37,005 bases of DNA from an uncultured Eubacteriales bacterium. Its GTDB lineage: Bacteria; Bacillota; Clostridia; Oscillospirales; CAG-272. Every line of letters starts with the position of its first letter. Position 1 is the stretch's first letter. The notes under the pieces were generated by a model. That model saw nothing but the letters and a program-made list of their open reading frames with translations, was not told the origin of the DNA and searched no databases. Positions 25,871 through 33,554 of this stretch are shown piece by piece. The stretch is taken from positions 1-37,005 of the forward strand of contig URDS01000014.1 in the NCBI GenBank assembly GCA_900546635.1, written 5' to 3'. Both the position numbers and the translations under genes were made by a program.

Positions 25871-27112
25871 CTATTCTGTAATTTTGCGGCACTCTATGTA
25901 GTAACGCTTGTCACAGGCTTCTCCCATCGAGAAAGTTTTACGCGGAAGCGCACCGTTTTGCTCCACCGCGCCGAACAGCGCTTCTTTATCCATACCGTCA
26001 AACAAAAAGCCGATGCTGTCCTTCTCCTCTGCAAGCTTTTGCAGCGCATCCGCGCCGTGAATATAGTCGATCTCGATTTCCGGGTGCTTAGCATGATACC
26101 GATCCAGAAAATCCTGAAGCGTGCCGACTGTCAGAGAGTGTGTGCCCGCGCCGAGAGAAATTTCCCGTTCGCCGCCGTCAAAGATACAGCGCACAGACTG
26201 TCCGCCATCTCCGCATTTTCGTCCGAACGCTTCCAAAGCGGCTAAAAGCTGCTTTGGTTCCGCCGTCCGCACCAAACGGAAAATCGGTTCAAATGTCAGC
26301 GCCGCATCATGCAGATTGACAACCTCGCACAGCGCATAGCGCAGCGGATGCGAAAGCGCCGCATCCCCGATTTCCTCTTTCAATTCTTCATACCGCGCTT
26401 TTGCGCTAGCCAAAGAATGATTGCCGTCGCCTACCGCAAAGCGGATAGAAGAACCGGAAGCGGCAAACAGTTTCTGCATCCTCTTTGTCAATGACTGCCG
26501 CGCATTTGAAGGAAGCAGATACCCCTCAATGTGACCGCCGCCTTCCATTAAATCAAACGAATACAGGCGCTCGTAATCGCCGCATTGTGCGTCAAGCGGT
26601 TCGATAACCGCATGGTTTCGATCATCAATCAACAGCATGACATGCGGCAGTTCCAGCGTAGCCGCGCGCCGCACCGCCACACGCGGCGGGATCCGCTCAA
26701 GCACCGTCCCCTCGGTCGCGCGCACGGGGGAACCGGCGCCCGGGCGATACTCATATGCCTCCAAATCCACGGCGCCGACAATCCCATGCCGTACAAGACC
26801 GCTGCGCACGGTTCTCCGCACATAAATCATGGCATCGCTGTATTCCTGCAACACATTCTGCTCATAGGAATGCATTGCTTTTGCAATATCGGAGAGCGTT
26901 TGTGCATTCATTTTTGATAAGAACGCCTCCGGCAATATCATGTGAAGCGTACTCGGCTGCTTGCCGACCCTGTTTTTCACGGCTTCCCAATACGCGGGCT
27001 CGCTCGTATGCTGATCGCAGGCGATCACCGCCCATCTTTCGCCTTTTTCGGGATCCCCGATAAACCGCGGCAGTAAAATATCCGCCGAACCAAAGCAAAC
27101 TGTATTTTCCAT
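25871..27112 (-). CDS. DUF1015 family protein
   Basis: A roughly 413-aa protein recognised as DUF1015 by its overall pattern and the conserved GDGNHSLASAK motif near residue 235. I recall DUF1015 genes near serine biosynthesis genes in Clostridia, and the DGNH motif resembles the DG-x-H motif of ParB/serine-kinase-like folds, but neither point shows a function. The ATG at 27112 has AAGGAG at 6 nt. A GTG five codons upstream overlaps that site. It has its own promoter at 27144-27172 and a terminator, so it is monocistronic. Confidence 0.85.
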   Translation of the reverse strand: MENTVCFGSADILLPRFIGDPEKGERWAVIACDQHTSEPAYWEAVKNRVGKQPSTLHMILPEAFLSKMNAQTLSDIAKAMHSYEQNVLQEYSDAMIYVRRTVRSGLVRHGIVGAVDLEAYEYRPGAGSPVRATEGTVLERIPPRVAVRRAATLELPHVMLLIDDRNHAVIEPLDAQCGDYERLYSFDLMEGGGHIEGYLLPSNARQSLTKRMQKLFAASGSSIRFAVGDGNHSLASAKARYEELKEEIGDAALSHPLRYALCEVVNLHDAALTFEPIFRLVRTAEPKQLLAALEAFGRKCGDGGQSVRCIFDGGEREISLGAGTHSLTVGTLQDFLDRYHAKHPEIEIDYIHGADALQKLAEEKDSIGFLFDGMDKEALFGAVEQNGALPRKTFSMGEACDKRYYIECRKITE

Positions 27113-27143
27113 TTTTAACTCCTTCACCGATCATCCGAGTATT

Positions 27144-27172
27144 ATTTTACCGGATTTAAAGGGAAAAAGCAA
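27144..27172 (-). promoter_or_regulatory. Promoter of the DUF1015 gene
   Basis: Minus-strand -35 TTGCTT (27167-27172), a 17-nt spacer and -10 TAAAAT (27144-27149) lie about 32 nt before the start codon. Confidence 0.6.
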
Positions 27173-27357
27173 TAGAACCGGGCAAGTTTGATTCAAAAGC
27201 ACAACGCAGATCAAAAAGAGTAAAAAGCGCTTATTCTATTTGCGTTTCTCCAATTTTTTTATTTTGGAAACCGGCACGCGAACAAAAAACCACATATTAT
27301 TATAAACTATTTACACTTCATGCAAAAAAACATACGGAAAACTGTTTAAATAGGCTC
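27173..27357. other. Spacer between two divergent promoters
   Basis: This AT-rich stretch between the DUF1015 and aspartate kinase promoters shows no reading frame, strong hairpin or riboswitch fold that I can support. Confidence 0.5.
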
Positions 27358-27386
27358 TTGACACACTTTTTCCGGCGGCATATAAT
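27358..27386 (+). promoter_or_regulatory. Consensus promoter of the aspartate kinase gene
   Basis: TTGACA (27358-27363), a 17-nt spacer and TATAAT (27381-27386) match the sigma-A consensus at all 12 positions. The leader to the ATG is only about 35 nt, too short for a lysine riboswitch, and is followed by AAGGAGA. Confidence 0.85.
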
Positions 27387-27426
27387 GTATTAGAATCGTA
27401 ATTTTTCCCCGCAAGGAGACAGAAAA

Positions 27427-28743
27427 ATGCAAGTAAAAGTTATAAAATTCGGCGGCTCTTCTTTGGCTGATGCCGAACATTTCAAAAAAGTCGCCGACAT
27501 TATCCGAGAGGATCCTTCGCGTCGCTACGTTATTCCCTCCGCGCCCGGAAAGCGCATAGACGGCGACACAAAAGTAACCGATATGCTCTACGCCTGCTTT
27601 GAAAAAGCCTCCCGCGGCGAAGAATTTGAGCAGGATTTCGATAAAATCATCGACCGATATGAATCCATTATTTCCGGCCTCGGCATCACGCTGGATCTGT
27701 CCAAGGAATACAACCGGATTCAGGGCGCTTTTTTGCACCAGCCCGGAAAGGACTACGCCGCCAGCCGCGGCGAATATCTGAACGGCATCATTTTGGCCAA
27801 ATATCTCGATTATGATTTTATCGACTCAGCCAATGTGATTTTCTTTCAGGACAACGGCGCGTTTGACGCCGAACGTACCAATGTCACGCTTTCCGCAATC
27901 CTGCGCAATCATAAGTGCGCCGTCATTCCCGGTTTCTACGGCTCCATGCCCAACGGCACCATAAAAACATTTTCTCGCGGCGGCTCAGACGTAACCGGAT
28001 CTATCGTAGCCCGTGCCGTCAACGCCGATTTATATGAAAACTGGACGGATGTTTCGGGATTTCTCATGGCCGATCCCCGCATTGTCGATCACCCCAAAAC
28101 CATCGAAACCATCACATACAGAGAACTTCGCGAACTCTCTTACATGGGCGCGACTGTGCTGCATGAGGAAGCGATTTTCCCCGTTCGTTTTGCCGGTATT
28201 CCGATCAATATCAAAAATACAAACGCGCCCGGCGATCCCGGCACTATGATCGTCGCCACAACGCCTGACTATGCATCGGACGCAGTCGTGACCGGCATCG
28301 CCGGCAAAAAAGGATTTTCGGTCATCAACATCGAAAAAGATATGATGAACGCCGAAATCGGGTTCGGGCGCAAAATACTTTCCATACTGGAAGACTACAA
28401 CGTCTCTTTCGAGCATCTGCCCTCCGGCATCGACACGATGAGCGTTGTCGTCAATACATCTTATATTCAGGAAATCCGCGACCGCCTCATCACAGCGATC
28501 TGTGTCAAAACCACACCGGACTCCGTCAGCATTGAAGACGGACTGGCCCTGATTGCGATTGTGGGGCGCGGTATGGTGCGCTCTAAGGGTACGGCCGCAC
28601 GCGTATTTGGCGCCGCCAGCGAAGCCGGCATCAATATTCGAATCGTCGATCAGGGATCGAGCGAACTCAACATCATCATCGGCGTAGACGAGGGCGACTA
28701 CGAAAAAGCGCTGCGCGCCATCTACAATGAATTTGTAAAATAA
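27427..28743 (+). CDS. lysC: Aspartate kinase
   Basis: Phosphorylates L-aspartate as the first step toward lysine, diaminopimelate, methionine and threonine. The 438-aa protein has the N-terminal KFGGSS motif (7-12), the amino-acid kinase domain with a GFYGSMPNGTIKTFSRGGSDVTGS segment near 175-198, and two C-terminal ACT-type domains (about 300-438) for feedback control. AAGGAG lies 9 nt before the ATG. It is a single-gene unit ended by the hairpin at 28775-28800. It would supply DAP for the meso-DAP type MurE inferred in this window. Confidence 0.95.
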   Translation: MQVKVIKFGGSSLADAEHFKKVADIIREDPSRRYVIPSAPGKRIDGDTKVTDMLYACFEKASRGEEFEQDFDKIIDRYESIISGLGITLDLSKEYNRIQGAFLHQPGKDYAASRGEYLNGIILAKYLDYDFIDSANVIFFQDNGAFDAERTNVTLSAILRNHKCAVIPGFYGSMPNGTIKTFSRGGSDVTGSIVARAVNADLYENWTDVSGFLMADPRIVDHPKTIETITYRELRELSYMGATVLHEEAIFPVRFAGIPINIKNTNAPGDPGTMIVATTPDYASDAVVTGIAGKKGFSVINIEKDMMNAEIGFGRKILSILEDYNVSFEHLPSGIDTMSVVVNTSYIQEIRDRLITAICVKTTPDSVSIEDGLALIAIVGRGMVRSKGTAARVFGAASEAGINIRIVDQGSSELNIIIGVDEGDYEKALRAIYNEFVK

Positions 28744-28774
28744 AATCCGACATACACCAAAGCAAAAATAACAA

Positions 28775-28800
28775 GCGGTCACGGGAATACCCGTGACCGC
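28775..28800. terminator. Bidirectional hairpin between lysC and the HIT gene
   Basis: A perfect 11-bp stem (GCGGTCACGGG and its complement) with a 4-nt AATA loop sits between convergent stops. No strong U-tract follows on either strand. Confidence 0.6.
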
Positions 28801-28808
28801 CGCGCCGT

Positions 28809-29150
28809 TTAAGCCATGCTTTCCGCCAGCTTTTTCCCGCCGAGCAGATGAAAGTGGATATGCCGCACCGACTGGCAGGCATCCTCGCCGCAGTTGTTGA
28901 CAATCCGATATCCGTTTGTCAGCCCCGCCGCTTTTGCCACTGCCGGAAGCGCTTCAAACAATTTTGCAATAAACGCACTGTTGGAAGAATCAATACCGTC
29001 CGCCGAATCTGCAATATGCTGCTTCGGAATCACGACGACATGCACAGGCGCCTGCGGATTTATGTCGCGAAACGCATACACCGTCTCATCCTCGTACACT
29101 TTTACAGAGGGGATTTCTCCGCCGACAATCTTACAAAACAAGCAATCCAT
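28809..29150 (-). CDS. HIT family (HinT-like) nucleotide-binding protein
   Basis: A small histidine-triad hydrolase of AMP-linked substrates, such as aminoacyl or lysyl adenylates. The 113-aa protein has the N-terminal CLFCKIVGGEIPS motif, the HVVVIPKQHI strand and the catalytic triad HIHFHLLGG near residues 98-106. GGAG lies 9 nt upstream of the ATG, and a promoter is visible at 29173-29201. Confidence 0.95.
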   Translation of the reverse strand: MDCLFCKIVGGEIPSVKVYEDETVYAFRDINPQAPVHVVVIPKQHIADSADGIDSSNSAFIAKLFEALPAVAKAAGLTNGYRIVNNCGEDACQSVRHIHFHLLGGKKLAESMA

Positions 29151-29172
29151 AAAGCCTCACTCCTTTTGCATC

Positions 29173-29201
29173 AGTTTAGCATGTTCCGCTGCAAAAATCA
29201 A
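29173..29201 (-). promoter_or_regulatory. Promoter of the HIT gene
   Basis: Minus-strand -35 TTGATT (29196-29201), a 17-nt spacer and -10 TAAACT (29173-29178) lie about 22 nt before the start codon. Confidence 0.6.
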
Positions 29202-29298
29202 GCGTTTTTCCGGCAATTGCGGTCATGAACCAAGTTAAAAACCGCATGATCCATTCAAGCTCCATTTTTATGCAATCGAACCCGAAAGGAGGAATAGC

Positions 29299-30411
29299 AT
29301 GGAACAACTTCCCCGCCCGTCGGAAATTCCCTGTGATCTGTGGGAATATCTAAGCCATACGAATACACCCATTGTACTATACGGAATGGGCAACGGTGCG
29401 GACAAAATTTTATCCGTGACGAAACGGTTGAACATCCCGGTCGCCGACTTCTTTGCAAGCGACGGATTTGTACGCGGACAAGCTTTTCACGGAAAAACCG
29501 TGCGCTCTTTTGAGCAGATTCGGCAGACATACAAAAATTTTATCATTCTGCTGTCTTTCGGCACATCGCGCCCGGAAGTTTTAGCGCCGATTTATGCGCT
29601 CAGCGAACATTTTGAACTGTATGCGCCCGACGTGCCGGTATCTGGCGATACGCTTTTTACAAGAACATTCTACAAAGCAAATTATGAAAAATTCAAGCAG
29701 GTTTTTGACCTGCTTGAAGATATGCAATCGAAAGAAATTTTCTGCAATGTAATCCGATATAAAATTACCGGTGATATTCGCTTTTTGAGAAAAGCGATCA
29801 GTCCTCCCGATTTTGAGAAGAAACTTTTACCCTGCAAAAGCTACCGCACCTTTATAGACGCAGGCGCTTATAACGGCGATACGTCCCGCGCGTTTATAGA
29901 CAACTGCTCTGAGGCCGAGCGTATTTACGCAATCGAACCCGATCCCAAGAATTTCAAAAAGCTTTCGGCTTATGCCGAAACCGAAACGCGCGCCAAGGTG
30001 TTTCCTTTTGAATTTGGTGCATGGCAGGAAGAAAGCGAAACGAAATTCTCCGTATGCGGCAACCGAAACTCAAACTGCGCAGCGCAGGCGTCAAACAAAA
30101 TTAAAACCGTTTTGCTGCGGACAATCGACAGCCTCGGTATTCAAGATGCCGACTATGTTAAATTTGACGTAGAGGGCGCGGAAAAGCAGGCGTTTTTGGG
30201 CGCGCTCAAAACAATCTCCGCCGGCGCGGACGTGCTTTTATCCCTCTACCACCGCAGTGAAGATTTGTTTGAACTTCCGCTTCTTATACACCGACACTTC
30301 CCGAACTATCGACTGTTTCTCAGGCGCCGCGAATCACTTCCGGCATGGGATTTAAACTTATACGCATTGAAAGGGGAAAGAGACGATCATGATTTACCGA
30401 CTGTATATTGA
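29299..30411 (+). CDS. FkbM family methyltransferase with an N-terminal Rossmann-like segment
   Basis: SAM-dependent O-methyltransferase of the FkbM type, probably acting on a sugar or other surface-associated substrate. In the 370-aa protein the methyltransferase occupies about 180-370, with the SAM loop FIDAGAYNGDTS (185-196), the acidic EPDP motif (213-216) and KFDVEGAEK near 290. The first about 120 residues carry a separate nucleotide-binding-like pattern (YGMGNGADKI at 28-37). The ATG has AAAGGAGG at 6 nt. It overlaps the next gene by 23 nt. No promoter was identified. Confidence 0.88.
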   Translation: MEQLPRPSEIPCDLWEYLSHTNTPIVLYGMGNGADKILSVTKRLNIPVADFFASDGFVRGQAFHGKTVRSFEQIRQTYKNFIILLSFGTSRPEVLAPIYALSEHFELYAPDVPVSGDTLFTRTFYKANYEKFKQVFDLLEDMQSKEIFCNVIRYKITGDIRFLRKAISPPDFEKKLLPCKSYRTFIDAGAYNGDTSRAFIDNCSEAERIYAIEPDPKNFKKLSAYAETETRAKVFPFEFGAWQEESETKFSVCGNRNSNCAAQASNKIKTVLLRTIDSLGIQDADYVKFDVEGAEKQAFLGALKTISAGADVLLSLYHRSEDLFELPLLIHRHFPNYRLFLRRRESLPAWDLNLYALKGERDDHDLPTVY

Positions 30412-30838
30412 AACCGTACAAGAGGAAAATTCTACCGGCTGGGCATTTATGTTTTTCAATCATCAGGATTTTAACATCTATAAGCGGTGCGGGAAAACCG
30501 AAACGACCGATAAACGCGCCGTTATCCTTACGATTGCGGAACAAGCGCTTTCCTATTTCACCAATTTCATGCGCCGCCGCTATTACGACGAGCATTTTGC
30601 TACCATATTAGATGAGGACTATGTAACGCTTTTCACCGAACTGCCCGAAATTGCAGCGTGCTGGAAATCCGGACGCTTTCGTGAATTTTTTGCAGATGCA
30701 CCCGACCGCGCGCGATGGGAAGTGCTTCTGCCCTATTTTGAACGTCCGACCATGCGTTTTGAAACCGCTTCGGATCCCAAATTTATCGAAGCGGCAAAAG
30801 CGCTGGCCAAAAAAGGACTGGAACAACCGGCTCCGTAA
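30389..30838 (+). CDS. Hypothetical protein, partner of the FkbM methyltransferase
   Basis: A 149-aa protein I do not recognise. It is soluble, begins with alternating beta-like segments (about 1-40), contains an aromatic-rich helix (LSYFTNFMRRRYYDEHF), and has no signal peptide, membrane helix or cysteine cluster. The ATG lies inside the end of the FkbM gene (23-nt overlap) with AAAGGGG upstream, so the two form a bicistron ended by the hairpin at 30891-30941. A role tied to the methyltransferase is inference from overlap only. Confidence 0.75.
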   Translation: MIYRLYIETVQEENSTGWAFMFFNHQDFNIYKRCGKTETTDKRAVILTIAEQALSYFTNFMRRRYYDEHFATILDEDYVTLFTELPEIAACWKSGRFREFFADAPDRARWEVLLPYFERPTMRFETASDPKFIEAAKALAKKGLEQPAP

Positions 30839-30890
30839 ATCGACTGCCTACGGGTTCTTCCTTTTGAAAGCGAGCTTAATCAAATATCCC

Positions 30891-30941
30891 ATTCTGAGAA
30901 AAACGTCTGTCCGAAATTCGGACAGACGTTTTTCTCAGAAT
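30891..30941. terminator. Long bidirectional terminator between convergent operons
   Basis: Perfect 25-bp inverted repeat (ATTCTGAGAAAAACGTCTG and on) with a 1-nt centre. A-rich and T-rich runs inside the arms and TATTTTTATT on the plus side make it suitable for ending both the FkbM bicistron and the hydrogenase operon. Confidence 0.85.
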
Positions 30942-30945
30942 ATTT

Positions 30946-32370
30946 TTATTTGCCGACCTGACTGATCGCATCGCGAATGGTTTTCTCATACGCCTCGCGG
31001 CCGTATTTATCCACCTCGGACTTATTCTTCTCACCGTGCGTCAGACAACCGGCTCCGCCGATACAGCCGCCAATACAAGCCATCCCCTCGATAAAGTTCG
31101 CGTCCAACGCGCCCTTACCCGCGCGCAGCAAAGCCGCTCGGCAAGCTTCGATTCCGTCGCAGGCCACCGCTTTAAGAGGAAAATCAATTCCCTGTTCTTT
31201 GAGCGCTTCCGCCACAGCATCCGAAAGTCCGCCGCTGCGGGCAAAAATCCGCCCGTAATACGACGCATTATCCAGCACATCTTCGGAAAACTGCGTAATA
31301 TCAAGGTCGCAGCTATCAAAAAGCGCCTGCAGTTCTTCAAATGTAATCACACTGTCGATATAAGGCCGAACCGCTTCCTGCTGAAATTCCATTTTTTTCG
31401 CGGTACAGGGCCCGATAAAGACAATCTTAGCCGTCGGATCGGTCTCCTTGATATATTTGGAAATAGTTGCGGCAGGCGAAAGATTATGCGAGATTTTTTC
31501 CGCAAGCTCCGGAAAACGCTGCCGAATATAGGTCACAAACGCCGGACAGCAGGAAGAGGTCAAAAAGCCTTTTTCCGCGAGTTCCGCCGCTTCGGCATAC
31601 GCCACCATATCCGCGCCGAGCGCCGCTTCGACAACCGTAAAGAAACCGAGCTTTTTGATTCCGGAAATCACCTGTCCGAGTTTTGCATAGGTAAACTGAC
31701 TGGAAACAGAGGGCGCCACGACCGCGTATACCTTGCTTTTATCCCCTAACGCACTCTTTTTCAGCATTTCGATCACGTCAAGGATAAACGACTTATCGCT
31801 GATCGCGCCGAACGGACATTGATATACGCACGCCCCGCAGGATGTGCATTTGTCGTTGTCAATGGCCGCCGCTCTATCCTCGCGCATGGAAATCGCCCCC
31901 ACCTTGCAGGAACGCTCACAGGGACGCTTGAACTCCAAGATCGCATTATACGGGCACACTTTGGCGCACTGCCCGCATTCAACACACCGCGTTTTATCAA
32001 TATGCGCCACATGGTTTGCATCGAACGTGATCGCGCCGCGCCGGCACACATCCTCGCACCGGTGCGCAAGGCATCCCCGGCAGGACTGCGTGACCACATA
32101 TCCCCCTACGGGGCATTCATCGCACGCAATATCAATAACCTCAATCACGTTGCGATTTGTGCGGTCTCCGCCCATTGCAAGCTTGACGCGCTCACTGAGA
32201 ATCGCGCGCTCCTTGTATACACAGCAGCGCATGGTCGGCACCTTTCCCGGAACAATCATTTTCGGGATATCGGTCACATGCTCAAGCAGCCCGTCGTTCC
32301 AGGCAAGACGCGCGACCTCTCGCAAAACCTTATATTTCAGATGCTGTACCTTTGTATCGAATTTTCTCAT
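30946..32370 (-). CDS. Monomeric group B-type [FeFe] hydrogenase
   Basis: A 474-aa iron-only hydrogenase-like protein. The N-terminal half is rich in cysteine: clusters at 82-109 resemble extra Fe-S sites, and two 4Fe-4S ferredoxin motifs lie at about 129-139 and 175-185. The H-cluster domain shows L1 TSSCCPAF (271-278), L2 GPCTAKKMEF (320-329) and L3 EGMACIGGCIGGAGC (428-442), so all H-cluster cysteines are present. The pattern fits the monomeric group B family, whose electron partner is thought to be ferredoxin. AAGGAAAAG precedes the ATG. It is the last gene of the operon with the phosphatase and HydS. No maturation genes (hydE, hydF, hydG) are in the window. Confidence 0.9.
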   Translation of the reverse strand: MRKFDTKVQHLKYKVLREVARLAWNDGLLEHVTDIPKMIVPGKVPTMRCCVYKERAILSERVKLAMGGDRTNRNVIEVIDIACDECPVGGYVVTQSCRGCLAHRCEDVCRRGAITFDANHVAHIDKTRCVECGQCAKVCPYNAILEFKRPCERSCKVGAISMREDRAAAIDNDKCTSCGACVYQCPFGAISDKSFILDVIEMLKKSALGDKSKVYAVVAPSVSSQFTYAKLGQVISGIKKLGFFTVVEAALGADMVAYAEAAELAEKGFLTSSCCPAFVTYIRQRFPELAEKISHNLSPAATISKYIKETDPTAKIVFIGPCTAKKMEFQQEAVRPYIDSVITFEELQALFDSCDLDITQFSEDVLDNASYYGRIFARSGGLSDAVAEALKEQGIDFPLKAVACDGIEACRAALLRAGKGALDANFIEGMACIGGCIGGAGCLTHGEKNKSEVDKYGREAYEKTIRDAISQVGK

Positions 32371-32381
32371 GACTTTTCCTT

Positions 32382-33554
32382 TTAAAAATAACTGACTTTA
32401 ATCCGCTTTCCCATTTTTTTCAGACATTCGGAAAGCTCGGTCACAAGCTGCATTTTAATGCTGAAATTGATCGGCAGATTCGGATTCTGGTGCGCGGGAT
32501 TGATCGCGCGGCCGACAAAAAAGTTAATATCCGTTGCCTCTTCAAACAAAAGCCGCGCAATGAGCGAAGCGCCGTCATGACGGCTGCTCCATTTTGTATA
32601 GGCAGTGTTATCCGCCAGATAATCCTTTGCGTAAGTCAAAACTTTATTGACGGTAATGACGCCCTCGGTGACCAGATCCACACCCTCGATTTCAGCGATC
32701 GGCGGAATTTCGGGATCTTCAAAATCGAGCTTCGGCACAAGAGTTTTTCCGAGATAGGAAGCCACAAGGGACGAAGTTGTTCCGCCGCAGACAATATGCT
32801 TTCCCTCTTTGGCAAAAAACAAGGCCATCATTTTATTAACGTCATCACGGTCACGCGGCGGTCCGAACAAAATATTCATCGGCGCGCGGCGGCGAATCCG
32901 CACCACGCAGACCGTTGTATCGTCTCCCGGTTCACCGCCGTACAGGCGATCGCATTCATCCAACAAAAGCGTCGCCAAAGTCTTCGCGGTAAATCCGACC
33001 TCCGAAAAGGTCTCCATAAAATCAATAATATCTTTCCGATCCCAACCGAAATTCAGCGAAAGTCCAACCCCGGCATGAATGCAGCCGTCGCTCATCGCGA
33101 TAAAAATATCGTTTTCGCAGAGTTTGACACGCGAAGAATAAATCTTCTTTTCCCCGATATTCAGTTCGGTTTTCGGATAATCAAAATTTTTTCCGTCACG
33201 CAGAAGGATCACCGATGGATTATCATACTGAATAATTTCAGCTTCCTCGTTATCCACAATCCGAATAATTGTAAAAGTCGAATAGGCGACGCCGCGTACG
33301 GAGCAAACCGGAAGCGTTGCGGCCACCGTCTCCACGCAATCCTCAATAGAAAGCCCTTCGGCCAGCATGGTCGAAATAATTTTAGAGGTCAGCGTGGACA
33401 AAATATTGGCTTTAACGCCGCTGCCGAGCCCGTCGGCCAAAACCAGCACAGTGGAACGCTCATCGCCGGAAATAACCTCCACACGGTCGCCGCAGAGTTC
33501 CTCACCGATGTGATTGATGCTCTTATAGCCGATATCGGCACAGAGATTATTCAT
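32382..33554 (-). CDS. SpoIIE-type PP2C phosphatase with an uncharacterised C-terminal domain
   Basis: A 390-aa soluble protein. Residues 1-223 form a PP2C/SpoIIE phosphatase: metal-binding Asp41 in LADGLGSG, Asp156 in MSDGCIHAG and GDDTT at 210-214. The C-terminal part (about 225-390) has a conserved-looking segment VCGGTTSSLVASYLGK but no domain I can name. Unlike SpoIIE it has no membrane region. It overlaps the HydS gene by 8 nt and lies 11 nt before the hydrogenase gene, so it is almost certainly part of the same system. A role in dephosphorylating an anti-sigma antagonist or other phosphoprotein is inferred. Confidence 0.88.
   Translation of the reverse strand: MNNLCADIGYKSINHIGEELCGDRVEVISGDERSTVLVLADGLGSGVKANILSTLTSKIISTMLAEGLSIEDCVETVAATLPVCSVRGVAYSTFTIIRIVDNEEAEIIQYDNPSVILLRDGKNFDYPKTELNIGEKKIYSSRVKLCENDIFIAMSDGCIHAGVGLSLNFGWDRKDIIDFMETFSEVGFTAKTLATLLLDECDRLYGGEPGDDTTVCVVRIRRRAPMNILFGPPRDRDDVNKMMALFFAKEGKHIVCGGTTSSLVASYLGKTLVPKLDFEDPEIPPIAEIEGVDLVTEGVITVNKVLTYAKDYLADNTAYTKWSSRHDGASLIARLLFEEATDINFFVGRAINPAHQNPNLPINFSIKMQLVTELSECLKKMGKRIKVSYF

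Noticed and set aside
27387..27426. Lysine riboswitch ahead of aspartate kinase
   Set aside because: The distance from the -10 box to the ATG is about 40 nt, too short for the fold, and no matching motifs are visible.
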